A stretch of 64,000 nucleotides of DNA, taken from assembly GCA_942486035.1 (NCBI GenBank), contig CALNXK010000042.1, positions 82,501-146,500 of the forward strand. The letters run 5' to 3'. This DNA comes from Porites lobata. Lineage: Eukaryota; Cnidaria; Anthozoa; Scleractinia; Poritidae. The notes beneath the pieces are model-generated. The model was not told the origin of the DNA. It made no database searches and worked only from the letters and a program-made list of their open reading frames with translations. The translations under genes were made by a program, and so were the position numbers. Of this stretch, positions 1 through 13,100 are shown piece after piece (position 1 is the first letter of the stretch; the number at the start of each line of letters is the position of its first letter).

Positions 1-978
1 AAAATCGAAAACTGCTTATTGACTAGGCAGGGGATGTCTTATCCGTGCCGGGAGAGGGAAGAAGGAACTACATTATTTAACCAAGTTGGGTTATCTGACA
101 AATTCTCCATTATCGTTAAGGATTTCGAAAGTTTACTGCTGTCGTTAGACGCAACACGACGGAATATTCAACTCTCCGAATAGTGCAACATTGCAGGTTG
201 GTACATTTTCTAATGAGTGTAGTTAAACAAAGCACTTCAAACGTTTTCTTTCTTTTTTTAAAAAATAAAAAAATGACTTCAAGTCTAGCAATCCGAAGAA
301 GCTGAGAATAAGTCTGAGGTCGTCAGCAGGCCACTAAGGACGATGGCTTGACAGTAAGCCGTCGGCTCATACTGAGTGTAAAAACCTGTGAACCTCACGA
401 GTGACGTAAAACACAATACAGCCAAGGAAAATGATAGCTAGAAAACAAAGAAAAACTTCACAGGCTTTTACACCAAGGATGACCCAAGCCGCCCATCGTA
501 CTTTACCTACACCCAAGGGAAGAGAATTGAAGGGAATAGTAACATTTTAGTGTATTTCAATCGGGGTACAGTAAGGAATATGCACATACAATGACAAGCC
601 TACCTTTATACTATGTATACTACAAATTTACTCGGTTTCATAAGAACAGACTATTCTTTTGTTTTAATTCAGAATAGAATCAATTATCTCCCTAAACATT
701 TCCCTTTGACGACTACACAACGTCAACGCCTTTACATTAACAGCAACAAATCTTTGTGGCCGTGTAACAATCTTAGTTTACTCTGGTTACTTCTGCCAGT
801 TTGTTAGTCCTGACGGGAGACCTTCTGGCTGAGTTGTCTTTTAGAAAAACTAAATACGACTTAGTTAAATATCGCAAGACCGTTAGAAGAGAGATGCTCA
901 CCAGTTAAAATGCTGTATCTGCGCAATTTCTTTAACAAAAGTTTAATAAAATTTTCTTAAATGCCGTACAGACGAATA
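1..978. other. Downstream flank of dystrophin, no gene seen
   Basis: AT-rich sequence beyond the candidate polyadenylation signal. No coding similarity, repeat family or RNA gene that I can support. Confidence 0.5.
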
Positions 979-984
979 TTTATT
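979..984 (-). terminator. Candidate dystrophin polyadenylation signal
   Basis: AATAAA on the minus strand, 33 bases after the stop codon. It is the only canonical hexamer I find between the stop and the window edge. A 3' UTR this short would be unusual, so true cleavage may lie further left. Confidence 0.35.
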
Positions 985-1017
985 GATCTGTCTAACGCCT
1001 AAATATAAATTTAATTA

Positions 1018-1118
1018 TTAATCTGCCTCGTCATCTGACGTCATTACTTGAACTAAGGATTCCACGGCTTTGTTGACGTCTTTAGCGGTGGCGAATAAGT
1101 GACCCACAGGGTCCGTAC
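1018..1118 (-). CDS. DMD: Dystrophin exon w65: acidic C-terminal tail and stop
   Basis: 101 bp, phase 1 to stop. Encodes TDPVGHLFATAKDVNKAVES and LVQVMTSDDEAD, then TAA. The AVE.LV..MT tail is not in the usual human muscle isoform; I infer it is the ancestral end. Confidence 0.86.
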
Positions 1119-4100
1119 CTGAAATGAACAAAAAACCACGCATAAAACAGGCAACCTTGTGCCACAGGCACCCTTGGCCTCTGTACCACGGGTAACACTT
1201 TAAACTTGCATGGTTATACTACAAATTCAACACGGTATAACAAATATAACGTGTAGTACGATATGTATATATAGCCAAACGTACAATCAGGCACAACACG
1301 CAAGAAAAAACAGTACGAGTGAAGTACACAACTTGCAAGTGAATCGGTGATAACAAAGCAGAAAGCATGCGTAGGTAAGTGGAATACAGAAGTTCCAAGA
1401 CTTATGGGTTGTCACACAATGATGACAAGATTTGCGTAACAAACCATGTCTTACGTACCAAAGAAGAACCATGCAGTGTTAGATTCCAGTGGTTAGGACT
1501 CAGCCGACACTACACAAGAGTTAATAGGATTAGTCATTTTTCGATCTAAAACAACAAAGAACGAACTATACAGCTACCATCTTATTATAAAAAGTGGGGC
1601 TCGGTGCAACAAAGAAAATGAACGAAAATGCGTGATTTGAAAGGAGTGGTAACGAAATGCGGAAGCCTTCTGACTATTAGAATAGTTTAAAGGACAACAG
1701 AAAGCTTCCGCATTTCGTTGCCAATCCTTTCTAAAGAACTAAGATGACGGTGATATAAATGACATGGTCTCCTAAGCAGTCGTTGTTTCTGTAGTCACAC
1801 GGCTGCGTAGGAGACTAGTAATTAGAGATAATGATGATAATTTGAATGGTTAAAAAAGGAACACGATTGTTCGTGTTGCTGGCCTGGGGCTTGCGACACT
1901 GCAACACTTGGGTATAATCGCGAAAGGCTAACCACGGAAACAGAGGATAGAAAAGGCCCCCAGCAGATGACTTACCTTTTTGTTCGGCAGGAAAGGAAGA
2001 ACTGATTTGACTCATAACCTCTTTCAAAGCAGGATCCTCACTTCCATGTCCAGAAAATCCATTAGTTGCGGAACCGGAAGTAACAGCGGCTGTTCCACCG
2101 GGTTCCGACTCGGAATCACTATCGTTGCCGCGGCTTTTGCCTGAACGGGCTGACTTCCCAGGGGGGTAGGGTGTGTCTGCACCCAGCGAACTGATCGAAG
2201 AGGACGGCGTAGTACGTTCGGAGGACTGGGCCGCACTTTTGTCTTGGCCGGGCTAGAATGAAATCAGTAGATGTTAACATGACAACGAGGTGCGAGCCAG
2301 AGTTTGCCGTACTTCTTGTAAAAATGGTTTCGTGCCATTGACAGAAAACAAGACCGATGCAATGAGTAAAACAAAACATTCCAACATCACTTCAGTTAAG
2401 AATAAGTGTACCTGGTCAAGGAGTTGTCTAAGGCGTTGTAATTGGGCCTCTAACTGTCTATTATGATCCTCTAGGACTTGCATACGAGCCTCGAGACGAC
2501 CTTTATGCTGACGTAGTAGTTTCGCTTCAGCTAAGAGTTCAGAGTCACGATTTTGTTGTCCTCCAGTTGATGCATCGCTGCTGTCCTCAGATGCAACTCC
2601 AGATTGATCTCTGATCGACTTTAGACGTTCATATTCCTCTTGAAGGTCCCTAAAAACCATTTATCACACTTAACGTACTTGTCCAAAATATTTAAAGTGA
2701 AAGACCTGCAGCATACCCCATTAAGCGGACACTGACATAAAGTGATCATTAGCAAGTCCCCAGTCAAAAATCAGTTTTAAGCGGACACTGGTCCCGTGGT
2801 CCCGTGATCCCGCGGGTGCTGCTTTGTTGATAAATGATGATTGACGTCATGACAAATAATCTACTACGCCTTACAAACTTTAAGGCTTAAAACTAAAAAA
2901 TCCCTGAGTATAAGAAGGATAAATGAAAAACAAAAAGTTTAAAACTACTTTAAAATATTCCACGACAAAATGAAAATAGATACCTTTAAGGGACTTTCAA
3001 TCAGTGAAGTGATTTAAAGTAGACTTTTCTGAGTTCCTACCTGTTCTCCTCCTCCAATTTAAGTAGTTCCGCCTCTAAATCTTCTTTTTCCACCGCATCT
3101 AATGCCATGACTATTTGAGTAGGACTTTTGGGCTACAGGACACAGAATCAAACTATTTCAGTCGGCAGTCAGCCATTCAGTTTCATGAAACACAACACAA
3201 TCTAACAAGTGTGGATGAAAAGCTAAAACCCATAAATATACAAAATTACTGGTGCGGCGAGTTTAAGTGTTCTGCATTAAGTAAACGGAGTTCGCTATGT
3301 GGACGCGACAAACGTTCGGACAGGGCACGATGGACATTGTACAGTGTGAATAAATTGTTTAAACGGTTTAGCATACACACTTCATAGTAAGTTATTATGG
3401 CACTTACCGCAATAGTAGTATCACTTTTTAGACTGTAAAGGAACAAAGAAAGAAAAAAAAATGGTGTATTTAAAACTGCCAATAGAAACATGGATTTCAT
3501 TAGTTATGTAAAATACAGCTTGTTTGGTAACATCCCCTTTGTAAAATGTGTCTTCAAGGTACGCTACTCTCAACATCATTTTTACAGCAATGCTTTTCAA
3601 ATTTTTACGTTGATGATTTCAATTTTTTAACGATTTTATCTTGTCTCCTGTCTCTGGCTATCCCACCAACACCAATTTTAGATAAATGTATTAAAGTGCA
3701 TGCCCTAAATATCGATTACTTGAGCGAAAGTTAGTGGTCAGGGCGACTGAGAAAAGTAAGGTGATAATGCAATATGTAAAACACAACTACACACAACTGA
3801 TCTGGACACAAAACTGACAAAATTAGACCAATACTGTGGACCGTTCAAATATTCATCGAGCACCACAAATGAACGACAATTCACAAGGGCAATGAGGTAT
3901 AAGCTAGTTAGTTGAACGCTCAGCGCAACTAACTTTGTTATAATCAAATATTTCGTAAAAGCTAAATTGTCTACGAGTTGGTCTTATTCGCAGCCGCTAT
4001 AATGTGGTGTTACTTGAGTCCCCCCCAACCCCACCTCCCGCTGGCGTTATTCTGAGAAGAAACGATGTGTGACTACTCTATATAATGTCAGTCGAATGCC

Positions 4101-7100
4101 AGCTCCCGCCAGTCATGAAAGCGAAATAAAGCCTCTTAAGTAATGTTTCCGGTCAAATGACGATTGTTTCAATAGCAATAGTACTTAGCATCCATCTTAA
4201 CTTAGGACAGGTTGGTGACTGCGGACACCGGTTTATACCTTTGGCAGTACTGTGCTATAAGCTGGTGCTCTTCATCTCTAAAATAGCAGAAATACCAATA
4301 AATAACTAATTATATAAACAATGTAACAAACATATATGAATATCAATATATATATGATATATATAAATAAGTCAACTGGAAAACAGACGTGGCCAAACAC
4401 TATGTTCCCTTTACAGATTTGAACGTGTCATGACAGGCAACACGGAGAGTCAAAGTCCATACTTTCAAGTGTTTTTATCATTATACTCATGCGTGTGGAA
4501 AGCACAGCAATATTTCAGGTTATGGTTCACTAAATCTGTTAAGTGAACGCAACAGAGAACTTATTTAAATGCTTTTGCGAGAAGCAGATAATTTAGTGAG
4601 TGAGATGCTTTGATTAGTATCCAATGTACTCACGAGATGCGAAAACATGTGACAATCTAAGGGTCATTTATTGCTCAGAGATAAGAGCGCCGGTCCAACC
4701 GGTAACTGGAATCATTCCAGGACGGTCATTTTGTGTACTTCTATATTCATTTCAGTTTGTTAACCGTACGACAATATTAAATTCTTAAGTTCTGAGAAAA
4801 AGAAACAATAAAAACCGAAACGTTTCCCCTACGTGCAAAGAACGTGTGTGACTTACAAGTCGTGCGGATTGTATTTTCCACTCTCCGATTCTGCCTCTGC
4901 CAACCTTAAAGACGACAGAAAAATATATATTTATAGTTGTGAATTGTACAGGCGACGCAAAAACAAAACAACAACAACAAAAAAAAAACAGACAATACAT
5001 CCAGCTGATGTCCGAGTCAAAAGAGCAAGAAAAAGTAATGCAAAATACGACTTCGCCAGAAGGGGTTTGATTTAAAAAATATAACAAGATTCAACAACTA
5101 ATACAACACCGCTATCTGACTTAAGACTCTAAACTCTAAACTGGGGAACAGCTTAAGGGTAAACTGACCACTAACCTGTGAGCGAACATGCCGAGTCTGT
5201 TATGAACTTCATGGTTAACATTCTGCTGAGGTGACAGCATTGATGGGCTTCATGAAGAGAACAACATCAAACATTACACAACGAAATAAGAGAGTTAAAA
5301 AATTATTTAAACATGAACTACACAAAATAAACCAACAAGTTTCTCCTTCTCCATCCCCTTCCGTGTAGAAGAGAAAGGGCATTAAACACTTTTACGAATC
5401 AGCCTGCCGTCGAAAAATAATAATATTAAAATGCATACAAATTCGGCAAAGGAATGAATTGACATACAAACCGAGAGAGGAAAAACTTTTGCTAACCACA
5501 CTCAAATGAACAAGAAAAAAAAAATTCTCTTTTGCGCAGAGTAAGTCCTGAATAAAAAAATAGCTCTTTCTAAGACAAGGAGCGTCATAAATCTCCTGAT
5601 TCTAAATCAATAAAAAAACTTTGTCCCGTACAAAGATTAAACACATGCAAATTACAGAGGACAAAGATTACTGATACATGCAAGCCAGAAAAAGTCACTT
5701 GAACAAACGCATCAAAAAGAACAAAAATGGAGTGCTCATTTATCAAAAGTCAGTCAGTAGATGGAATAACCCGCATACGGAGCGAAAGGAAGCAGCAACC
5801 GTTGTTATGAGACAATACAGCCGGTGTTGGGCAGTAAGAAATTGTACTAAGTTCGATAGCATTGTCAGTTTTAGAGTGCGTAGTATGTTACTCTCATTAG
5901 ACGTGCGTACACCATGAGGGCACCCTCAGTTAAAAGCCCAAGGGACAAAAATCGGGGAGGAAAAACGCCCAATGAATTCATTACTTACACATTTCAATTT
6001 GTGCTCATTGCTTAGTCTAATACTCTGCACAGTAGAAGAGTGGGAAAACATAAAAAGTTGGAAAACATTCGAATGACTTACGTCTCAAGGTTAACTCCTT
6101 CCATTACTGTCTGAATCGGTAAATAGCCAAGTTTTTTTGGCGGTTTGTTTTTGTATCGTCTTTTCTTGAACTTGTTTCTGACCATCGCGAAGAAATCAAG
6201 GACATCTTCACCAGAAGTTGTCTTCAGAAAGCAAAATACGAATACAAGATGGTTAATTGGTAACAACCCTGATCACCTCTCAGCCGTCCAAGAGAGGGAG
6301 AGAGGAGCTGGGGAGAATAAGACAAAGTAGCTAATAACTGGATAGGACCCGCACAGCAGCCGGCAGAAGTCACCCGTTTCCAGTTTATAAACAGCACAAA
6401 GACACTTACCGATAAACAGTACTGATGCATTGGATGAGTGAGGCGATGCTCGTGAGAGACTCGGCCCGACCAAAAGCAACTCTAGTGACAAAACACACAG
6501 GAACAACATCATGATCCTTTCCGAGAAACAGAGAAGTGGATCTGTGTTTGTTTAAATTTTTACAACTGCGATGCCCCACGTTTATTTGTTTTTAAGATTT
6601 TTTAAAGTATAAACAGTAGAAAAATGTATGCAAATCTGAATATCTGAAAGCTTCTGCCTAGCAAAACAACCCTTTCTGTATAGTTCACCTTACCTGGCAT
6701 AAATCGTAGTTGAAGCATTTAAGACACCGGAATCTGCAATTTATGGTAAAGACATGCAACTGATTATTTATTATTCTTTACTCCTCTTTACTTCTTTTTA
6801 AAGAGAGAAAGAGAAAAAAAAATACGCTTGTACAACTAACTCCCACTGTACTAACTAGTACGCAGCTTTGAAAATGTATGTTAAGTCACGGGCTATCATT
6901 GTGCAAAGAGATTATACTCTATTATCAGCAGAACGTCAACCACAGCAGAGGCAATGGAAACAAACTACAAACCTGAAGCCGACAATAGGATACTCTTTAC
7001 AGATACTGCACTTAGCTTTATGTTTCACTGTAAGAAAGAATAAAAGGAACACATGTTAATACATGTGAAAAGTAGTAAACAAACTGATAGAAATGACGGC

Positions 7101-10100
7101 TTGGAACAAAACCAAAATGTCTGCGGCGCTCACCAGCAAAAGCTTAGACTGCTATTGGTTCGAACGCAGTTACTAAATATTGGGCTCAAAATCGGGTATA
7201 TGGATAAAATTCACAAGAATGATAGTTATAATGAAAGCCATTTTAACGTTTTCCGTTTAGCCAGCTTGACTGAAGAAGTAAGGAAGTCTACCAGCTAAGC
7301 TCGTGTGACCTACTGCAACGTTGGGGTGATTCACAAGCCGTGCTAAGCTAACGACACTTACCAGCTAAGTTAGTTTAATACCAGCTGGCGACAATTATCG
7401 TATGGCAAGAAATTTTTGAAGGCGGAGATTGTGAAAGACTAGTTTTTCGTGCTGGGCATTTTTTTTTTTTTTTGGCGTTCAAATGAAATTAGAGTGCCTT
7501 ATCAGGTTACGTTATTACTTCACCAAGTAAACATGGCGTAACAGCTAAGCTAGCGTGACTTGCCAGCTAAGCGAACGTTATTTACCAGCTAAGCTAGTGT
7601 GACTTTCCAACTAAGCAAGCATTACTTACCAGCTGAGCTAGCGTAACTTACCAGCTAAGCTAGCGTGACTTACCGACAAGGCTAGTGTTACCAGCTGAGC
7701 TTGCGTTACTTACAACTAAGCTAGCCTACTTACTACCGACGGAAACCGAGAGCTCAAACTTTGTAGCTAAGCTAGCTTGACCTACCGGCTTCTGAAGCGG
7801 CCATTCTGTGGAGAGTAGGAAGCCAAACAATTGACTGAGGTTCCTCTGACAGCCACGCTATGAACTCCGCGCAGTCAATCGTTTGCTTTTCACCAGCCTG
7901 TTGAAGAATAATGAACGTAACATATCATAAGATAACATACACTTTATTACGACTCCTCTATACGGGCCTATTCTGTCGTAATATGAACGAAAAAGGGTTG
8001 ATTTCCACTGTCGGGTAATTTTTCCGTGCAAAGCAATAAACCTAAAAGTTGAGCGAGGTTCAACTTTTACGTTTACGCGTGACCTGCCACACATTGCCTC
8101 TATTTAATTACGCGCGAAAAATTGACGTGCGCACGCACCTTATGGAGTGACAATGACGTGGAACTAAGGACAACTGATTCGTTTTTTTCTGTGCCAGTCG
8201 ATTGAGAAGCACCATCTTGGTCTAACAGTAAAACAGAACTGAACCCCGTTCATATGGACACTGAAGCGGCAATACAGCTCAGGTCCCGCATGTAAGGCGG
8301 GTCATGTCATTTACGTCAAAGACACGTTTTATTAGAACAAAATACTAATGAAGAAATAACAGAGGACAATTTAACATCCCTAACCTTGACAAAGCCGTCA
8401 TTCCGCTGACTGAATCCACGAAAACACTAACAAATCACTCATTTAAACATTACTTCAACAAAAAACCGTTCTCTACGACTCGCTTGATTCCAAAATACAG
8501 TCAACTCTCGCCTTGGGGATGCCACGCTATAACGGACACCCCAATAATACGGGCAACAACTAAATCTCAGGCAAAAATAAATTGTAGACATTTGATTGAA
8601 ATAAACTCCCGCTATTACGGACTCTGGCAAATAAGGACACTGACTCGAGGTCCTACAGTGTCCGCTATGAAGGATGAAATTGACGTCTACAGTTCATTCT
8701 ATCTGGTGCAATGTAGCGCCGCCGGGAACATCGACATGCATGCTGTCCACTTAAGGTTTTCTTTTCCCTTAAAAAGGAAAGGTCCATTAAAGTACACAGT
8801 TAACAATGTGTCGGCATTGGCGAGGTTGACTTTCTAGGAGATTCTGTTCATTGGCCGGCAAGAAATAAGTGCTTGATGTCCGCATTAAAAAAGGTGTCCG
8901 TATTAAAAGAGTGTTGAAAACTGTCCGTAAAAATGAGGAGTCCATATTAAGCAGGGCTCGACTGCAATTCACCAATGGCTTTCTTGTATGAAGAAAAGGA
9001 AGCAAGAGAGCTGCCGACAGTTGAACAGCCTCCCGGCAGAACCAAGGAAAAACTGTATTTCTCTCTGCCTAATCGTTTTAAACTTAAGAAATGGACACAG
9101 GAGACTGGCCTAATAAAAAATGAACTTAAATACCATGTTGGTTATTTAAAAATAGAAACGACAAGTACAGTGTCTGTTTCTACATTTTACGTATATTAGT
9201 CACACTAACACAAGAGGAATTTTCCTACCTTTGAGAAACAGCTCCGAACACTCGGCTCAATGTTACTACCACCAAAAGACGCGATCTCTCCAAGTTGACG
9301 AGGAATCTAAAAAAGAACACATTTACATTTTGCATCAGCCAAAAACAACAACTAAGAAAGGCATGAAACTGCTTTTATCAAGTCCTTGATGCTTTGCTTT
9401 GTTTTAGCGTTTCTAACTTACCTGCAGAGAATCGTGTAACAGAAGTCCAAGTTTTTTGTGATCCATGACGCCATTTCCGTCCGCAACCAGCCGGAACATA
9501 TCTGCAGGGAAAAACGATCTCTAAGAAATAGGACGAATTTCTTACCCAACGCTGATCTTCATATGACTTTACATCGCAGAGGAAACTAATTAGTCTGCGT
9601 AGGGAAAGAAAGGCAAACCGACATACATTTATATTTGTCTTCCAAATGAGCCCTCGACATCGTAACGAGACCAATTTTAAATGATAGTACACGGATCTTT
9701 CCAACTCGTCCACTATCATAAACATTGAGCAGCCAGTTAAGGGTCAGGTCCACACAGAATTCACTGCTGATCATTGAGCTGTCTGCAGGGATCTCGATGT
9801 TATCGTATACAGTAGAGAGAACCTTCACCATTTCCGGAACTCCGATCAGAGCCTCGTTAGCAGCGTTTTTAAGATTGTGCTGGTCCAAGGAGGAAAGGAT
9901 GTTGGTCAGCGTTACAAGATCAACTGAAAAACACAATACAAATAACAGGTACAATGTAAGCCTGTTACTTAATTCAAATGGGGTTGGTCAACGTTACTAG
10001 AAGTAGCATGAAAAATAAAATAGTTTACAAATAACACTCACAATGCTGGAATGACAGAGTAACTTGCCCTTTCAGGCTTCTGCTTGTAAACCTCGCCACA

Positions 10101-13100
10101 AAAAGCTACACTAAAACTCTTACCTATAGCGGTATCAGACGTGTCCAAGGCAGTCCGCATAAATTCAAAATAAAGGACAAAATTGGTAATCTTTGTGGTC
10201 ACAGTATTAAAGAAGACAACTGGAGAAAGGTACTGAAGAGAAAAAAAGAAAAAAAAAATACACCACAAATTACGCAAACTTACGGCTGGAAGCCCTCTGG
10301 ATACATCGCAGCTTCATCGCTGTTCTGTAGGCGCTGTACTTGATGTTATTTAGTTCGGCTAGAAAAGGAGATTACAAGATTATAAACTATTTACGTTGAC
10401 TTCAAAACAATACATAAGATCAGACCTAGCACTGTCGACGCACCGATTTGATGATAAAGTTCCGTCATCTTCGGGTGGTCCCACTGCGTTGTTTCTGTCT
10501 TATGGCTGAAATGGAATTGAAACAATATTAACACGCCACAAACCTTCATCACAGAGTGGCCTGAGTCAGTGTTTCGTTCAGATCATGAGTATTATGACTA
10601 TTATAACTATGTTTTAACCTATTAAGATCAGCAGTTTTATGTGTCAGAGGCTCCAGAACAATTAAACATGAGTTGGACACCGATTTTAGCGGGGGAGAAA
10701 TCACAAATGTGATTGGAAAGATAAAGTAGACACGTTTCAAGCATTGTTTTGAACATTTTTCTCTCTTTCTTTTACCCAAGCCTAAGGATTTTAATTTTAT
10801 TTACATTTTTATCAACGATTTTGTGATGACCTTTACCTTATGCTTATAAAGGGTCGATTCGACGTAAACCAGACTAGAAACAAACGCAAATAGAATACAC
10901 ACTGTACTAGTAAGAATCACTATAAAGTGGGTGATAAATAATAGCGGGCGATAACTTACTTGATATAGTAAGGCACTTTGTTTAGTGCTACAGCTCGCTC
11001 CCATGGTGGCTCTACACTTCCTGTCGGCAAAAATATAATGCGGAACTAACACGTTATTTATTAAGCACAAGCCGAATTTCCACTTGTGCTTAATAAAGAA
11101 AGTTATGCTTAAAGTTGAGAATCAAGAATTGTTTTGCAATTTTCTCTGACACGACAAACGCCTGCTGACAGACTTACAACGTTGGAAAACGTCCAGTGTT
11201 GGATAAAGTTTGAACCTTGTATCAAGTGAAAACTATGAACCGTTGAGTCTGTGCCGAACAAAATTCTCAAGAGTAGGACGGCATTTTTCAGTAAGAGGTG
11301 CTTATACTGCTATAAAAGCACTTAGTATTTTCAGTGAAGGATATTTTAAATACTACAAAACAATTTTTTTCTTAAATGATAACTTGTCTGATACTATGTA
11401 CAAGAATTAGCAATGTAGCTTGGCTACCATGATCTACTGACCAAGAAGTCCTGGCATAGATGACAAGTCAAGGCTGGAGTATGCTTCTTGTAAAGCATGT
11501 TGTCTTTGTAGGAGCTGAATCTGCAGCTGCTTCCAACGCCGGTATAACTGGTCAATCCGGTTCTGTAAACTGGGAGAGATTGACACGCCCTTTTGTCTTA
11601 GTTCGCTTTCGGTGCTGCTAAGAGTCTCAAACATGTTCTGAAGAGATGCGACTCGCTCTTGGAGATTCTGCACAAAGGAAACATTTTGACGATCAGTACT
11701 GGGACAAAAACAAATGGAGTTCACTAGATAGGCCGAGAAAATGAATGTCAAATTTCACAAGAATTGTGAAAACATTGGTAAAATTCTGAAAATTTCATGC
11801 GCAAGCTGTCATTTTGTTAAGTTTGACATTAATTTTCTCGGGCCCCCATACGACATTTTCTTTGTCGTTATTGCACATTACTAGTTACATCTGTAGCCCT
11901 TGAAAAATGTAAAAAAGAATGAAATATGCTTTAAATTATTCTGGTACAATGTGTTTGTCCACTGAAAATTAAAATAACTCAATTTCCTGATGGATTCCGT
12001 CTTAATTCACCCTGGCAAATCCAAGACGTCTGTCCGCAACGCACGAAACGAACCAGCATTTTTACAACCCACTCGACGATCTTGTGAGTTGAGGGAAATG
12101 AGGACAACCAGAGGAAAAAATTCTTATCAAGCGGTCTAAGCAAGATTGCCGCCGTTACCTTAAGCTCATCTATTTGTTCTGACAAAGAATCGATGATCAG
12201 ATCCTGCACTGGTGTCCAAGTTGCTTTAACGTGCTCAGCCTCAACAAGTCGTGCATCGATTTCCTCCATTTGACTTAGGAAAAGCTGCAACTTCTACAAA
12301 GAAAAACAAACCAGCTGAAATCAGCGCTTCGGAATGACACTTTGCTCTATAGCTGAAGGAAGCACGATCCTAATTTGAATCTCGACTGGAAAATGTTGTA
12401 AATGGTTTTGTTTCAGGGAAATTGCTCTTTGGGAGTTAAACGAGTTAATTCATGAGCAAAAACTTCTACCAATCTCACAACAAGCGGCAGCCACAAAAGA
12501 AAAACGATAGGATTAAGCTGCTAATCCAGTAAAAAGGATATTAAGGGTGGTGCTGGTTGGGATGGCTTAAATTTTTCAATTCTTAACAATTCCGCCACTT
12601 GATTTGAGTAAATCATAGCTTTAAAAAAAAGTACTCAAGATATCACTGCCATTGAAGGTTAAGAAATTCTAATAACCTGGAAAGTACCTTTTATAAAACA
12701 CGATTGCCCAGCGCTAAGGGAGCTACATCAACACATCATATATGGCACAGAGTGCTTTCCTTTGCAACTTTATTTTGAGATAAAATAATCACTTCCGATG
12801 CGCTTGCCTTTAATGTTAACGAGTTCCTTTATGTTAAGTAGAAATAAGGCTGTTTCTAATGCGATAACAGGTTATTCTTACTTTTAAGCTAGTTTGAAAT
12901 TCATATCTTTAGAGGCCTATAACCCCTTAAACGTGGCACAGTGAAATGAACATTTACGCAGTTGCCTCGTCTGGTGTTGTTTACCTCGACAATAAAAGTG
13001 ACAATATAATACCGGGTACTATAATATGGTATCACTGTCAAACCCTGACAAATTTGCTTAAATTAAACAAGTCGGACCTTTTTTAGCCGATGGTTAATCC

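Noticed and set aside
8484..8837. 117-codon plus-strand open frame
   Set aside because: It coincides with a MITE-like element; composition looks non-coding.
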